Source: CAZUVM01 sp964623885
GTDB lineage: Bacteria; Verrucomicrobiota; Verrucomicrobiia; Limisphaerales; UBA8199
Direction: 5' to 3'
DNA: 64,000 nucleotides
Assembly: GCA_964623885.1 (NCBI GenBank)
Contig: CAZUVM010000260.1
Coordinates: 1 to 64,000 of the forward strand
Every line of letters starts with the position of its first letter. Position 1 is the stretch's first letter. A program made the position numbers and the translations under genes. This document shows positions 1 to 8,765 of the stretch, one piece after another. Under the pieces are notes generated by a model, which saw only the letters and a program-made list of their open reading frames with translations, was not told where the DNA came from and did not search any database.

Positions 1-2
1 CG

Positions 3-905
3 GGTGACACATCGGGCAAGGTTGCGCCGCGGCCGTTGTATCGAGATCCACCCTTTGACGCGCCGACGGACCCGGTTCTGTGTTTCAATGCCGAGGCCAA
101 GAAATGGTATATGTACTACACCGCGCGCCGTGCCACGGCGACGAACGCGCCCGGCGTCAGCTGGGTCCACGGATCGAATATCGGGATGGCCGAATCCTCG
201 GACGGCGGTGCGACCTGGATCTACAAAGGCATCGCGGATATCCAATATGGCAAAGATCAGCATCCCAACGATTACACGTATTGGGCGCCGGAAGTCATCT
301 GGGTCAAAGACACTTACCACATGTTCCTTAGCTACGTGCCGGGCATTTTCAATGATTGGAATCACCCGCGCGAGATCGTGCACCTCACCAGCCGTGACGG
401 GATCAAGTGGGACACGATGGGCCCGGTAGACCTGAAGTCCGACAAGGTGATCGACCCGTGCGTGATGCAAGTGCCCGGCGGCGCGTGGCGAATGTGGTAT
501 AAGGACGAGCGGGCAAGACGGAGCCTGTGCTATGCGGACAGTCCGGATCTGATTCACTGGGAGGCCAAGGGCAACTGCGTAACGAATTTCAATGGCGAAG
601 GGCCCAAGGTGTTTCATTGGAAAGATAAATATTGGTTAATCGCGGACTGCTGGCGAAACGGCATGCGCGTCTGGAGCTCGGATGATTGCCTGGACTGGAA
701 ACTGCAAGAAGAGAGGCTACTCGGGAGTCACGGTGACGTGGTGGTGAGCGGCAATCGGGCGTGGTGGTTTTATTTCACGGAGAAAGGCCGCAGAGCGGCG
801 ATTGACGTCGTTGAGCTTAGCGTGGCGGATGGGAAGCTTAGCCCTGGGGATCCGAGCCAGCCGACTTACATCGATCTGAAACCGGAACGAGAACTGGAAA
901 GGTAA
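3..905 (+). CDS. Family-43-like glycoside hydrolase (five-bladed propeller), 5' partial
   Basis: The frame is open to the left edge, so the N-terminus with any signal peptide lies outside the window and about 300 residues remain. Repeated motifs such as WYMYYTA, IGMAESSDGG, WAPEVIWV, YHMFLSYV, DPCVM and WRMWYKD are typical of the five-bladed beta-propeller hydrolases of the GH43/GH117/GH130 group. The DAPTDP near the start could be the first catalytic Asp region, and WAPEV resembles the WAPEV/WAPDV strand of GH43. The rhamnogalacturonan lyase begins about 70 bp downstream, so a role in trimming plant-polysaccharide side chains is likely. The exact family and substrate cannot be read from the sequence. 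Confidence 0.7.
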   Translation, partial: GDTSGKVAPRPLYRDPPFDAPTDPVLCFNAEAKKWYMYYTARRATATNAPGVSWVHGSNIGMAESSDGGATWIYKGIADIQYGKDQHPNDYTYWAPEVIWVKDTYHMFLSYVPGIFNDWNHPREIVHLTSRDGIKWDTMGPVDLKSDKVIDPCVMQVPGGAWRMWYKDERARRSLCYADSPDLIHWEAKGNCVTNFNGEGPKVFHWKDKYWLIADCWRNGMRVWSSDDCLDWKLQEERLLGSHGDVVVSGNRAWWFYFTEKGRRAAIDVVELSVADGKLSPGDPSQPTYIDLKPERELER

Positions 906-975
906 GGGTGAAACCTCCTGCAAAAGTTGATGGGAGAATCAAATGCCCGGGGTCAAAGGAAATCTAGGAGCAAGT

Positions 976-3138
976 ATGGAAAATGGTGTTTGGGGACCGG
1001 AGTGCGACCGGTCTTCGTTTGCACCGCCCGCGCAAGCTGCGTCCTGGCCGCTGCGAGCGGGGGCCGCTCGCGCTCCGCAGGCATTTTCCAAACGGGCCCT
1101 AAGGCGCGCCCTGGCCTTCTCGGTTTTACTCCCAGCGCTGTTGCAGGCTGCAACAAAGTCTCCGGTCACGGTCTCGGAAGATGATTCCAGCTACACGCTC
1201 GATAATGGGATCATCGCAATGCAGGCCGCCAAACGCTCGGGTGATTTAGCATCGTTGAAGTACCGCGGTCTGGAGATGCTTAATGTGGTACGTGGGCATC
1301 AGGCCGGGTATTGGTCGCACAACATCCTCCGTGGGCAGCGCACCTTCTACATCACTATCGATCCTAAGACAAACAACGGTGGGCGCGGTGAGGTTTCCTT
1401 CAAGGGCCAGTACGTCGGCACGCCACTCGGCAGCGGCCCAGGCGGCAGTGTGGCAGCGGATATTGAAATTCGCTATTCGCTCGGACGCGGCGACTCAGGT
1501 CTCTACACCTACTCGGTATTCGAGCACAAAACCAATTACCCGGCCACTTCGGTCGGCGAAGCGCGATTCTGCATCAAGCTGAATGATGATATGTTCGACT
1601 GGATGACGGTGGATGCCAACCGCAACATGAAAATGCTCACCGCGTACGATTGGAACCACGGAACGGTGATGAACTTCAAGGAAGCCCGCCGCATGAATAC
1701 GGGCCTCTACCGCGGCCAGGTCGAGCACAAGTACGATTACGCTGCCAATCAATTCGATGTCCGCGCCTGGGGTTGGTCCAGCACCAGCAACCATGTCGGA
1801 CTCTGGTTCATCAATAGCTCGGTTGAGTATCTGAGCGGGGGTCCGACCAAAGTCGAACTCTCAGCGCATCGCGACGCCACGTTCGGCAACGATCCCGATG
1901 CTCCCGCGCCGCCCACGCTACTCAATTATTGGCGCGGCAGCCATTACGGCGGCAGCGTCTGTTCCATTGCCCAAACCGACGCGTGGACCAAAGTCATCGG
2001 TCCGTTTCTGATCTATTGCAACGCGGGCACGAACCCAAACGCGATGTGGAAGGACGCGCTCACCAAAGCCGACCGGGAGGCCGCTTCGTGGCCTTACGAT
2101 TGGGTATCCGGTGTGGATTACCCGCACCGCACGGAACGCGGCAAGGTTACGGGTCAACTCGCTCTGAACGATCCTCAAGCGCTGAAGCTCAAGCTGGTGC
2201 ATCTGCTGGTCGGGTTGACCGCGCCCGATTACACGCCGCTGCGCGCGTTTCGGCCATTGGGAGCGCCGGCATCCTTGCCGGCGAGTTCCGGCAGCGATGA
2301 AAACGCCGGCAAGGATGCCGGCGCGCCCAGTCGCGGCCGTTTTGGCACGTTGGGCAGGTTTGGACCGCGCCCGGTGGATTGGCAAAATGACGCCAAACAT
2401 TATGAGTTCTGGGCGGGAGGCGATGAGCGCGGGGAATTCAGTGTGCCCAACATTCGCCCAGGCACCTACACGCTTCATGCAATTGCCGATGGTGTGCTTG
2501 GCGAATTCACCTTGAGCAATGTCACTGTTACTGCGGGGCAAACGCTTAAACTCGGCAAACTCGAGTGGCAACCGCTCCGCTACGGCAAGCAGCTTTGGGA
2601 CATCGGCATCCCCAATCGCAGTGGCTCGGAGTTTTTCAAGGGCAACGATTATTTTCACTGGGGCTGGTATTTGAAGTACCCCAAGCTCTTTCCGAACGAC
2701 GTTAACTACGTCGTCGGCAAGAGCGATTTTAACAAAGATTGGTTCTTTGAGCAGGTGCCGCACAATGAAGACCCCGCGAATACAACCGGCACGGGCCAAG
2801 GACGCGCAACGCCCTGGTCGATCACCTTCCACCTTGCTGAAGCCCCCCGGGGAACTGCCACTTTGAGACTGGCGCTGTGCGCGGGCGACACGCGGAGCCT
2901 CGCCGTGTCGGTCAACGGCCAGACTGCAGGCAGCGTCACCAATCTGCTTCCGAACGCGACGATCCTTCGCGACGGAATTGCCGGGTACTGGTGTGAGCGG
3001 GATATTTCGTTCGATGCCTCATTGATGCGAGCCGGGACGAATACATTGACGCTAACAGTTCCCGCCGGCAGTCTGACCAGCGGCGTGATCTACGATTATT
3101 TGCGCCTCGAACTGGCCGAACCCGTGGCGTCTCGTTAG
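976..3138 (+). CDS. Rhamnogalacturonan lyase, polysaccharide lyase family 4
   Basis: 720 residues. Family PL4 enzymes cleave the rhamnose-galacturonate backbone of pectin by beta-elimination. The catalytic sandwich domain starts at YTLDNGIIAM (about residue 73). A fibronectin-like domain II (FSVPNIRPGTYTLHA) lies near residue 488 and a carbohydrate-binding-like domain III (LWDIGIPNRSGSEF, DYFHWGWYLKYP) runs from about 540 to the end, the normal PL4 order. The ATG at 976 is preferred because AGGAG lies 5 nt upstream; an in-frame ATG at 943 lacks this. The first 40 residues are odd: they are encoded by a GC-rich dispersed repeat and come before a plausible export segment (ALAFSVLLPALLQA). Residues 428-450 are a repeat-derived Ala/Gly/Ser insert. 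Confidence 0.85.
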   Translation: MENGVWGPECDRSSFAPPAQAASWPLRAGAARAPQAFSKRALRRALAFSVLLPALLQAATKSPVTVSEDDSSYTLDNGIIAMQAAKRSGDLASLKYRGLEMLNVVRGHQAGYWSHNILRGQRTFYITIDPKTNNGGRGEVSFKGQYVGTPLGSGPGGSVAADIEIRYSLGRGDSGLYTYSVFEHKTNYPATSVGEARFCIKLNDDMFDWMTVDANRNMKMLTAYDWNHGTVMNFKEARRMNTGLYRGQVEHKYDYAANQFDVRAWGWSSTSNHVGLWFINSSVEYLSGGPTKVELSAHRDATFGNDPDAPAPPTLLNYWRGSHYGGSVCSIAQTDAWTKVIGPFLIYCNAGTNPNAMWKDALTKADREAASWPYDWVSGVDYPHRTERGKVTGQLALNDPQALKLKLVHLLVGLTAPDYTPLRAFRPLGAPASLPASSGSDENAGKDAGAPSRGRFGTLGRFGPRPVDWQNDAKHYEFWAGGDERGEFSVPNIRPGTYTLHAIADGVLGEFTLSNVTVTAGQTLKLGKLEWQPLRYGKQLWDIGIPNRSGSEFFKGNDYFHWGWYLKYPKLFPNDVNYVVGKSDFNKDWFFEQVPHNEDPANTTGTGQGRATPWSITFHLAEAPRGTATLRLALCAGDTRSLAVSVNGQTAGSVTNLLPNATILRDGIAGYWCERDISFDASLMRAGTNTLTLTVPAGSLTSGVIYDYLRLELAEPVASR
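1052..1075. repeat. GC-rich dispersed repeat, copy 1
   Basis: The complement of this segment matches 8832-8856 at 23 of 25 positions (core GGAGCGCGAGCGG). It contains an internal dyad and lies inside the 5' coding part of the lyase gene. The similarity probably extends over the surrounding 985-1105 stretch of the same composition, but only the core can be matched within this window. Confidence 0.55.
2263..2324. repeat. In-frame palindromic repeat inside the lyase gene
   Basis: Two perfectly complementary 21-base arms, 2263-2283 and 2304-2324 (core GCCGGCATCCTTGCCGGC), flank a 20-base loop. The insert is read through in frame as an Ala/Ser/Gly/Lys-rich segment (residues 428-450) between the catalytic domain and domain II. 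The same unit recurs in intergenic DNA at 27179-27237. Confidence 0.85.
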
Positions 3139-3169
3139 CAGGCGGCCCTCATTGTCGAAAAATCTTAAT

Positions 3170-3325
3170 ATGAAGACCAAACTGACGGTGGTTCTGTGCA
3201 CCGTAGTGATGTTGATGTCCGGCTGCGTAACTTGTCACCCGAGCGCCAATGCATGGAATAAAAAACCGCAACCCCGCATTCAGAAGGCATTAGTGGTGGG
3301 TGTCGCGTTTGGAATTGTAGGGTAA
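3170..3325 (+). CDS. Small lipoprotein, unknown function
   Basis: 51 residues. A short charged N-terminus (MKTK) is followed by a hydrophobic stretch and a lipobox, LMSGC, with the modified Cys at residue 19, so an exported lipid-anchored protein is predicted. The mature part is only about 32 residues, with a second Cys at 22 and a hydrophobic C-terminus (ALVVGVAFGIVG). It starts 31 bp after the lyase stop and may be cotranscribed with it. No family is recognised. A chance reading frame is possible, but the complete lipobox argues against it. Confidence 0.5.
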   Translation: MKTKLTVVLCTVVMLMSGCVTCHPSANAWNKKPQPRIQKALVVGVAFGIVG

Positions 3326-3379
3326 GTTTTAAAAGTGGTCCTTACGCAACGGAAGGTCAGGGGCAGGCCCAATCGCTTT

Positions 3380-3862
3380 TTAAGCCGACGGAACAGCCTT
3401 CTCCCAGCGCCAAACAACCCCGACCGCATGATCGACGCTCTCCCCTGCTCTGGAAAAACCGCACTTCCTAAGGATGTGTGCCGAGGCGTTCTCGATCGGC
3501 AGCGTGTGGGCGCAAACCGCTCGCACGCGAGGATCGGCAGACGCATAGGTTGACAGGCCCATGGCCGCTTCCGTCGCATACCCACGACCGCGAAACTTCT
3601 CCTCGACGCAATAGGCAATCTCAACGATTCCATTGCTATCCGGTGGACCCGTGAAGCCGCACCTCCCAGCCTCCGTCCCGTCGGACCGGAGTACCATTTT
3701 GAACCCATGGACCCAAGGGTCGCTTTCCTGCGAACTCTCGACCCGAGCCAGCCATTCCGCTGCCACCTGCTTTTTGTCCTCAGGGCTCATGCGAGAATAC
3801 TCCAGGAGAACTTCAGATTTCGTCTGCAACCTCAGTTCCAAGGATGGCGTGGTAATATTCAT
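3380..3862 (-). CDS. GNAT family N-acetyltransferase (RimJ/RimL-like)
   Basis: 160 residues. The acetyl-CoA binding loop is seen as EKFRGRGYATEA (consensus Q/RxxGxG/A), preceded by the beta-strand VEIAYCV and followed by the conserved ENASAHILRKCGF, a hallmark of the RimJ/RimL-type subgroup that acetylates protein N-termini or small amines. The length is normal for a single GNAT domain. It lies opposite to its neighbours and shows no link to the pectin genes. The substrate is unknown. Confidence 0.85.
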   Translation of the reverse strand: MNITTPSLELRLQTKSEVLLEYSRMSPEDKKQVAAEWLARVESSQESDPWVHGFKMVLRSDGTEAGRCGFTGPPDSNGIVEIAYCVEEKFRGRGYATEAAMGLSTYASADPRVRAVCAHTLPIENASAHILRKCGFSRAGESVDHAVGVVWRWEKAVPSA

Positions 3863-4012
3863 GTGGGCATAACGACCGATCGGGAGTCCATAGAATCACG
3901 TTCTGAGCGAAATAGTGCGCTGTCAAGCGCCGTTTCCGGGAAGGCACGGCTCCGTTGGTGGCGGGGTTGGGCGGGATGGAAGGGAGAGGATTACCGTAAC
4001 CATGCAGAAGAA

Positions 4013-4169
4013 AACCACGGATGAACACAGATGAACACGGATTTTACCGAATGAATTCGGAACCCAGCAAAGGGAAGGTGGAACTCACCATTGGCCGACC
4101 GCCGCGCGCTCTAACAATGGTTGGCCAGATCGGCCTTTATCTGTGTTCATCCGTGTCCATCCGTGGTTG
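4013..4169. repeat. Inverted pair of CCACGGATGAACACGGAT-type repeats
   Basis: The left arm (4013-4042) and right arm (4139-4169, opposite orientation) carry the same motif with minor changes (core CCACGGATG, GAACACGGAT), separated by about 100 bp that also holds a short imperfect dyad around TTGGCC. The 414-bp gap between the acetyltransferase and the transporter (3863-4276) holds nothing else recognisable apart from the start region of the transporter. Confidence 0.75.
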
Positions 4170-4276
4170 AACTGAATCGTCACGGATTAAGGTTACGATT
4201 CGGACCAGGGGAAGAACGGCCTGCGGCTTTACGGGAGGCCAGGGGCTTACTATTGTCGTGGCAAATCAGGACGAGA

Positions 4277-5587
4277 ATGAAGAACCATGTACGCTATGGC
4301 ATCGTGTGCATGCTGTTCCTGGCCAGTTCGCTCAATTACGCGGATCGCGCGACGCTTTCGATTACCCGCAGCAGTTTGTCGCATGACCTCGAGCTCGACT
4401 CGCTGTGGGTGGGTTATTTGTTTTCGGCCTGGGCGTGGTCGTACGTCGTGGCGCAAATCCCAGCGGGCTGGCTGTTGGACCGATTCGGCTCGAAACGCAT
4501 TTACGGCGCAGGGATTTTCCTTTGGTCATTTTTCGTGTTCCTGATGGGCTTTGCGGGCAGCCTCAAAGGACAGGCGGCGTTTTGGGTGCTGTTTGTGCTG
4601 CTGTTCCTGACCGGGTTTGCTTTGGCGCCTGCCTTTCCGGGCAACGGGCGATTCGTCGCGAATTGGTTCCCGACCAGAGAACGCGGAACCGCATCGGCCA
4701 TTTTCAATTCGTCGCAATACTTTTCACTGGTCCTGTTCGCACCGTTCATGGGCTGGCTGGTCCACTGGTTTGAATGGCAATCAGTGTTTTGGGTGATGGG
4801 CGGACTGGGCATGCTTTTCACACCGGTGTGGTTCAAGCTGGTTTACAGCCCGAAAGAGCATCCTTGGGTAAGCTCGGCCGAGCTGGAGCACATCGAACGC
4901 GGGGGCGGATTGGTGAACCTGGAAATGGGCGCGCGGTCCGGAACGCGTTTCAACGTGAAGTGGCCGCAGGTGCGGCAACTTTTGAGCAGCCGCATGTTGT
5001 TGGGTGTTTACCTGGGCCAATTCTGCGTCACCACGCTGACGTACTTTTTCATTCAATGGTTTCCGGGCTATTTGGAAAGCCGCGGCATGTCGATTTTGAA
5101 AGTGGGGCTGGTGGCGGCGCTGCCCGCGCTGTGCGGTTGCGCCGGCGGAATTCTCGGCGGCAAGATTTCCGACGAACTGGTCGAGCGCGGCTGCACGCTC
5201 TCGTTCGCGCGAAAATTGCCTATCGTGCTCGGGATGCTGCTCTCGTGCGTGATGCTCGCCTGCAATTACGTCCAGGGGAACACGCTGATGGTGGGGATCA
5301 TGTGCCTCGCTTTTTTCGGCAAGGGCTTCGGATCACTTGGCTGGACGGTGGTGGCCGACACGTCACCAAAGGAAATGATGGGTTTGAGTGGTGGCCTGTT
5401 TAACACCTTCGGCAACAGCGCCGCCATCACGACCGCGATTATCATCGGGTATCTGATCAAGCGAACCGGCGGCTTTGGTGCGGCTTTGAGTTTTGTGGGC
5501 GCGAATGCGTTGGGAGCAGTGGTGTGTTATTTGTTTGTCGTGGGTGAAATCAAGCGGCTTGAGCTGAGTCGGATTGAAAACCACTAA
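4277..5587 (+). CDS. MFS sugar-acid:cation symporter (ACS family)
   Basis: 436 residues with about 12 membrane segments. The early NYADRATLSI motif, the loop-2 signature GWLLDRFGSKR and the FNSSQYFSLVLFAPFMGWLVHW region are typical of the anion:cation symporter family that includes the glucarate, galactarate and hexuronate carriers GudP and ExuT. The ATG at 4277 is chosen because the family start MKNHVRYGIV..LNYADR aligns there; the frame is open upstream but unlike the family. It lies immediately before glucarate dehydratase, so uptake of D-glucarate, galactarate or a hexuronate is the likely job. Confidence 0.85.
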   Translation: MKNHVRYGIVCMLFLASSLNYADRATLSITRSSLSHDLELDSLWVGYLFSAWAWSYVVAQIPAGWLLDRFGSKRIYGAGIFLWSFFVFLMGFAGSLKGQAAFWVLFVLLFLTGFALAPAFPGNGRFVANWFPTRERGTASAIFNSSQYFSLVLFAPFMGWLVHWFEWQSVFWVMGGLGMLFTPVWFKLVYSPKEHPWVSSAELEHIERGGGLVNLEMGARSGTRFNVKWPQVRQLLSSRMLLGVYLGQFCVTTLTYFFIQWFPGYLESRGMSILKVGLVAALPALCGCAGGILGGKISDELVERGCTLSFARKLPIVLGMLLSCVMLACNYVQGNTLMVGIMCLAFFGKGFGSLGWTVVADTSPKEMMGLSGGLFNTFGNSAAITTAIIIGYLIKRTGGFGAALSFVGANALGAVVCYLFVVGEIKRLELSRIENH

Positions 5588-5621
5588 TTAACACCAATGA
5601 ACACCAATTCTTTTGGAGCAA

Positions 5622-5639
5622 GCGCGGGACGTCCCGCGC
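5622..5639. repeat. 18-bp perfect palindrome
   Basis: GCGCGGGAC is followed directly by its own complement. It sits in the 65-bp gap between the symporter and glucarate dehydratase, just after a short direct repeat of AACACCAAT (5590-5607). It resembles other dispersed palindromes in this window and could form a cruciform or an mRNA hairpin between the two cistrons. Confidence 0.6.
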
Positions 5640-5652
5640 CAAGGCCACTATC

Positions 5653-7026
5653 GTGGTTGAACTACTAGTGACCAATCAAAACACCATTCGCCCAGCCACC
5701 GGGACGCCGGTCGTCACCGAAATGCTGGTTATCCCAGTAGCGGGGGCAGACAGCATGCTGCTGAATTTGAGCGGCGCCCACGGGCCGTTCTTCACGCGGA
5801 ACATTGTCATTCTCAAAGACAATGCCGGCCACACCGGCTTGGGCGAGGTTCCGGGAGGGGAGAAGATTCGGCAAACGCTCGAAGAATCCAAGCCTTTGGT
5901 CGTTGGCCAAACTATCGGCGACCACCATCGTATCCTGAATCAGATCCGGCAACGGTTTGGTGAGCGCGATGCCGCCGGGCGCGGTCTGCAGACTTACGAT
6001 TTGCGCACGACGGTGCACGCGGTCACAGGCGTGGAAAGTGCGCTGCTGGATTTGCTTGGCCAGTTCCTTGGAGTCCCGGTTGCGGCCTTGCTCGGTGAAG
6101 GCCAGCAACGGACATCAGTGGTAGTGCTCGGTTATCTCTTTTACATCGGTGATAGACGCAAAACTAATCTGCCGTATCGACATGTGGAACACAGCGGGGA
6201 CGAATGGTTGCGGTTTCGTGATCAGGAGGCCTTGAGCACCGAGGCGATTGTGCGCCTGGCGGAGGCAGCGCAGGCGCGCTACGGCTTCAAAGATTTCAAA
6301 CTAAAAGGCGGCGTGTTTTCCGGGGCGCAGGAAATGGAAGCCGCCGCCGCGCTGGCCAACCGCTTTCCTGACGCGCGCATCACGCTCGATCCGAATGGCG
6401 CCTGGTCGTTGGCTGAGGCGATTTCACTCTGCCGCGCCCACCCGGGCGTGCTGGCTTACGCCGAGGACCCGTGCGGAACGGAGCGAGGTCTGTCCGGGCG
6501 GGAAATCATGGCTGAGTTTCGTCGCGCCACCGGCTTGCCGACAGCCACCAACATGGTCGCAATAGACTGGCCGCAACTCGCGGAGGCGTTGCGTCTCAAA
6601 GCGATTGATATTCCGCTGGCGGACCCGCACTTCTGGACGATGGAAGGCTCGGTGCGAGTGGCCCAACTCTGCCGCGATTGGGGTGGCCTAACCTGGGGCT
6701 CGCATTCCAACAATCATTTCGATATCTCGCTGGCGATGTTCACGCACGTGGCCGCAGCGGCGCCCGGAGCGATCACCGCGATTGACACGCACTGGATCTG
6801 GCAGGATGGGCAGCGATTGAGCAGGGAACCGCTGCAAATTCGGGGCGGCCAGATCGCCGTTCCGCATGGCCCAGGGCTAGGTGTTGAGGCGGACATGACC
6901 CAAATTGAGGCTGCGCACAAGGTTTACGAAAAAATGGGCACGAGCGATCGGAATGACATTGCGGCGATGCAGTTTTTGATTCCGGGTTGGAGATTTGATC
7001 CCAAGCGGCCCTGCATGATTCGCTGA
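5653..7026 (+). CDS. gudD: Glucarate dehydratase
   Basis: 457 residues, close to the E. coli enzyme. This enolase-superfamily enzyme dehydrates D-glucarate (and L-idarate) to 5-dehydro-4-deoxy-D-glucarate. All key residues are visible: the K-x-K pair (K216, K218 in FKLKGG), metal ligands D246 (LDPNGAW), E271 (YAEDPCG) and N300 (TNM), and the His-Asp dyad H351 (GSHSNNHF) and D378 (IDTHW). The N-terminus VTEMLVIPVAGADSM and C-terminus PKRPCMIR also follow the family. The start is a GTG at 5653 or the in-frame GTG at 5668; both precede the conserved VVTEM. It lies between the symporter and the next pathway enzyme. Confidence 0.96.
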   Translation: MVELLVTNQNTIRPATGTPVVTEMLVIPVAGADSMLLNLSGAHGPFFTRNIVILKDNAGHTGLGEVPGGEKIRQTLEESKPLVVGQTIGDHHRILNQIRQRFGERDAAGRGLQTYDLRTTVHAVTGVESALLDLLGQFLGVPVAALLGEGQQRTSVVVLGYLFYIGDRRKTNLPYRHVEHSGDEWLRFRDQEALSTEAIVRLAEAAQARYGFKDFKLKGGVFSGAQEMEAAAALANRFPDARITLDPNGAWSLAEAISLCRAHPGVLAYAEDPCGTERGLSGREIMAEFRRATGLPTATNMVAIDWPQLAEALRLKAIDIPLADPHFWTMEGSVRVAQLCRDWGGLTWGSHSNNHFDISLAMFTHVAAAAPGAITAIDTHWIWQDGQRLSREPLQIRGGQIAVPHGPGLGVEADMTQIEAAHKVYEKMGTSDRNDIAAMQFLIPGWRFDPKRPCMIR

Positions 7027-7042
7027 ACAACACACAGTTGAT

Positions 7043-7948
7043 ATGAAACCTAACGAACTGCGCGCAAAGCTGAATGGCGTAATTGCATTTCCGGTTACAC
7101 CGTTCCGGAAGGATTTGTCGTTGGACCTCGAAGGGCTTCGCCGGAACTTGAGGACGTTGTTACAACATCCGGTCTGCGCCATCGTTGCGGCGGCCGGCAC
7201 GGGAGAGATCCATTCGTTGTCGCCGACCGAACATCTCGAGGTGGTAAAGACCGCGGTTGCCGAAGCGGGCGGGCGTGTGCCCGTTCTGGCAGGCACCGGT
7301 TTCAACCCGCCGATTGCGGCGGCACTGGCGCAGCAAGCGGCAGCAGTCGGCGTCAGCGGGATTCTGGCTTTTCCGCCCTATTACCCAAGCCTCGAGGAAG
7401 AAGGGATCGTGGCATACTATCGCGGCATAGCCGAGGCAACCTCGCTGGGTCTTTTGATCTACAGCCGCGATTGGTTTGCGCCGTCGCCGGCGATTGTTCA
7501 AAAACTGGCCGAAGCCATTCCTAGTTTGATCGCTTGGAAGGATGGCCAGGGCGATCTCCGGCGGTACCAGATAATTTGCCGGCGCGTCGGCGACCGTTTG
7601 CTTTGGATCGGTGGTGCTGGCGACGATATGGTGCCGGGATATTTCTCGATGGGCATCCGCACCTACACATCCAGCATCGCCAACATTGCGCCGAAGCTCT
7701 CGTTGCGCCTGCACGAATTGGCCTCGGGTGGGCATTCGCCGGAATTGACCCGGCTGATGGAGGAGCTGGTCATCCCGCTTTATGCCCTCCGCGCCCGGCG
7801 CAAGGGTTATGAAGTTTCGGCGATGAAAGCACTGATGGACATGCTGGGCCTGGCAGGCGGGCCGGTGCGCCCGCCGCTGGTTGAATTGCGCGAAGAGGAA
7901 TTGGAATCGCTGCGCGCCACCGTTCCAGCGTGGCGTGTTTGGAGTTAG
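7043..7948 (+). CDS. kdgD: 5-dehydro-4-deoxyglucarate dehydratase
   Basis: 301 residues of the dihydrodipicolinate synthase/N-acetylneuraminate lyase fold. The enzyme dehydrates and decarboxylates 5-dehydro-4-deoxy-D-glucarate to 2-oxoglutarate semialdehyde. FPVTPF near the start, the GTGEIHSL loop, the tyrosine in IYSRDWFAPS and the Schiff-base lysine K166 in AWKDGQGD support this; AWKDGxGD separates this subgroup from other family members. It starts 16 bp after gudD and works on its product. The last step, oxidation of the semialdehyde to 2-oxoglutarate, is not encoded in the window. Confidence 0.92.
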   Translation: MKPNELRAKLNGVIAFPVTPFRKDLSLDLEGLRRNLRTLLQHPVCAIVAAAGTGEIHSLSPTEHLEVVKTAVAEAGGRVPVLAGTGFNPPIAAALAQQAAAVGVSGILAFPPYYPSLEEEGIVAYYRGIAEATSLGLLIYSRDWFAPSPAIVQKLAEAIPSLIAWKDGQGDLRRYQIICRRVGDRLLWIGGAGDDMVPGYFSMGIRTYTSSIANIAPKLSLRLHELASGGHSPELTRLMEELVIPLYALRARRKGYEVSAMKALMDMLGLAGGPVRPPLVELREEELESLRATVPAWRVWS

Positions 7949-7991
7949 GCTGCCCTTGCCACCATTGCTCGCCATCTGTGACGAATGATGG

Positions 7992-8570
7992 CTACTTAGT
8001 GGCGAAGTAGACGAAAGCGGGAGGAACGTTGAGCGGCGCAAGACCAGTACGCAAACGGGCGAAGGTGGATTTGATCTTCTTTCGGTCGATCAGCGTGTAT
8101 TGGAATTGAATGTACATGCCGCCTGGAGCGAGAGTGTCATGGATTTGCTCAACGAGAGCGAAAACGGACCGGCGGTGGAGATTGCCCAGGGGAATGCCTG
8201 AGATAATAAAGTCGGGGCGGCGGGCGCCGTTGGCTCTGAGACGAGTCATGACACGTTCTGCGGAATCGGACAGCACGTGGACCCGATGGCTCAAGCCAGC
8301 GGAGGCCATGTTGTATTCGAGATCTCGAGCCAGCACGGGATTGATCTCGCATGCGAGAACGCGTGCGCCGGGGCGCTGGCTCGCCAGTCGGCGTGTTAGA
8401 ACGCCGGTGCCGGCGCCGAGTTCGAGAATTTGGCCCCGGTAGTCCGACGGGACCGGCGCGATCATTTTATCGATGAGAAATCGCTGCGAAGGGACGAAAG
8501 CCCCCGTCTGGCCTTGCTTGCTGAGGCCGGCAATTAAAAAACGCCAATAACTTGCAAGTGTCTTCGACAT
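7992..8570 (-). CDS. SAM-dependent methyltransferase, PmtA-like (phospholipid N-methyltransferase)
   Basis: 192 residues. The class I SAM-binding motif is ILELGAGTGVLTRRL, with the acidic residue after strand 2 in LACEINP and FIISGIPLGNL as motif IV. The N-terminal GAFVPSQRFLIDKM is characteristic of PmtA/rRNA-dimethylase-like methyltransferases, and the SGIPLGN loop resembles the phosphatidylethanolamine N-methyltransferases. The start at 8570 (MSKTLA) has AAAGGA 5 nt upstream and is preferred to the ATG six codons earlier. The substrate is inferred only from family similarity. Confidence 0.75.
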   Translation of the reverse strand: MSKTLASYWRFLIAGLSKQGQTGAFVPSQRFLIDKMIAPVPSDYRGQILELGAGTGVLTRRLASQRPGARVLACEINPVLARDLEYNMASAGLSHRVHVLSDSAERVMTRLRANGARRPDFIISGIPLGNLHRRSVFALVEQIHDTLAPGGMYIQFQYTLIDRKKIKSTFARLRTGLAPLNVPPAFVYFATK

Positions 8571-8765
8571 GGCAATCCTTTCGTGCATTGGTTTGCTTTG
8601 CTTTTGTCAGCGGCGGGCACCTTCCCGCCGCCTTCCCGGCCACTCAGCTAACGGACACCGCTACCAACTGATCCCCGTCTGCGTCGCGACAAAATTAAAA
8701 AGCAGATACAACTATCGCAAGGGGTAATTTTGGTTTAAGAGAAAATTTTATTCGGCCAGGCCCGT

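Noticed and set aside
943..975. An upstream ATG for the lyase
   Set aside because: The ATG at 976 has a well-spaced AGGAG, and the extra codons add no signal peptide.
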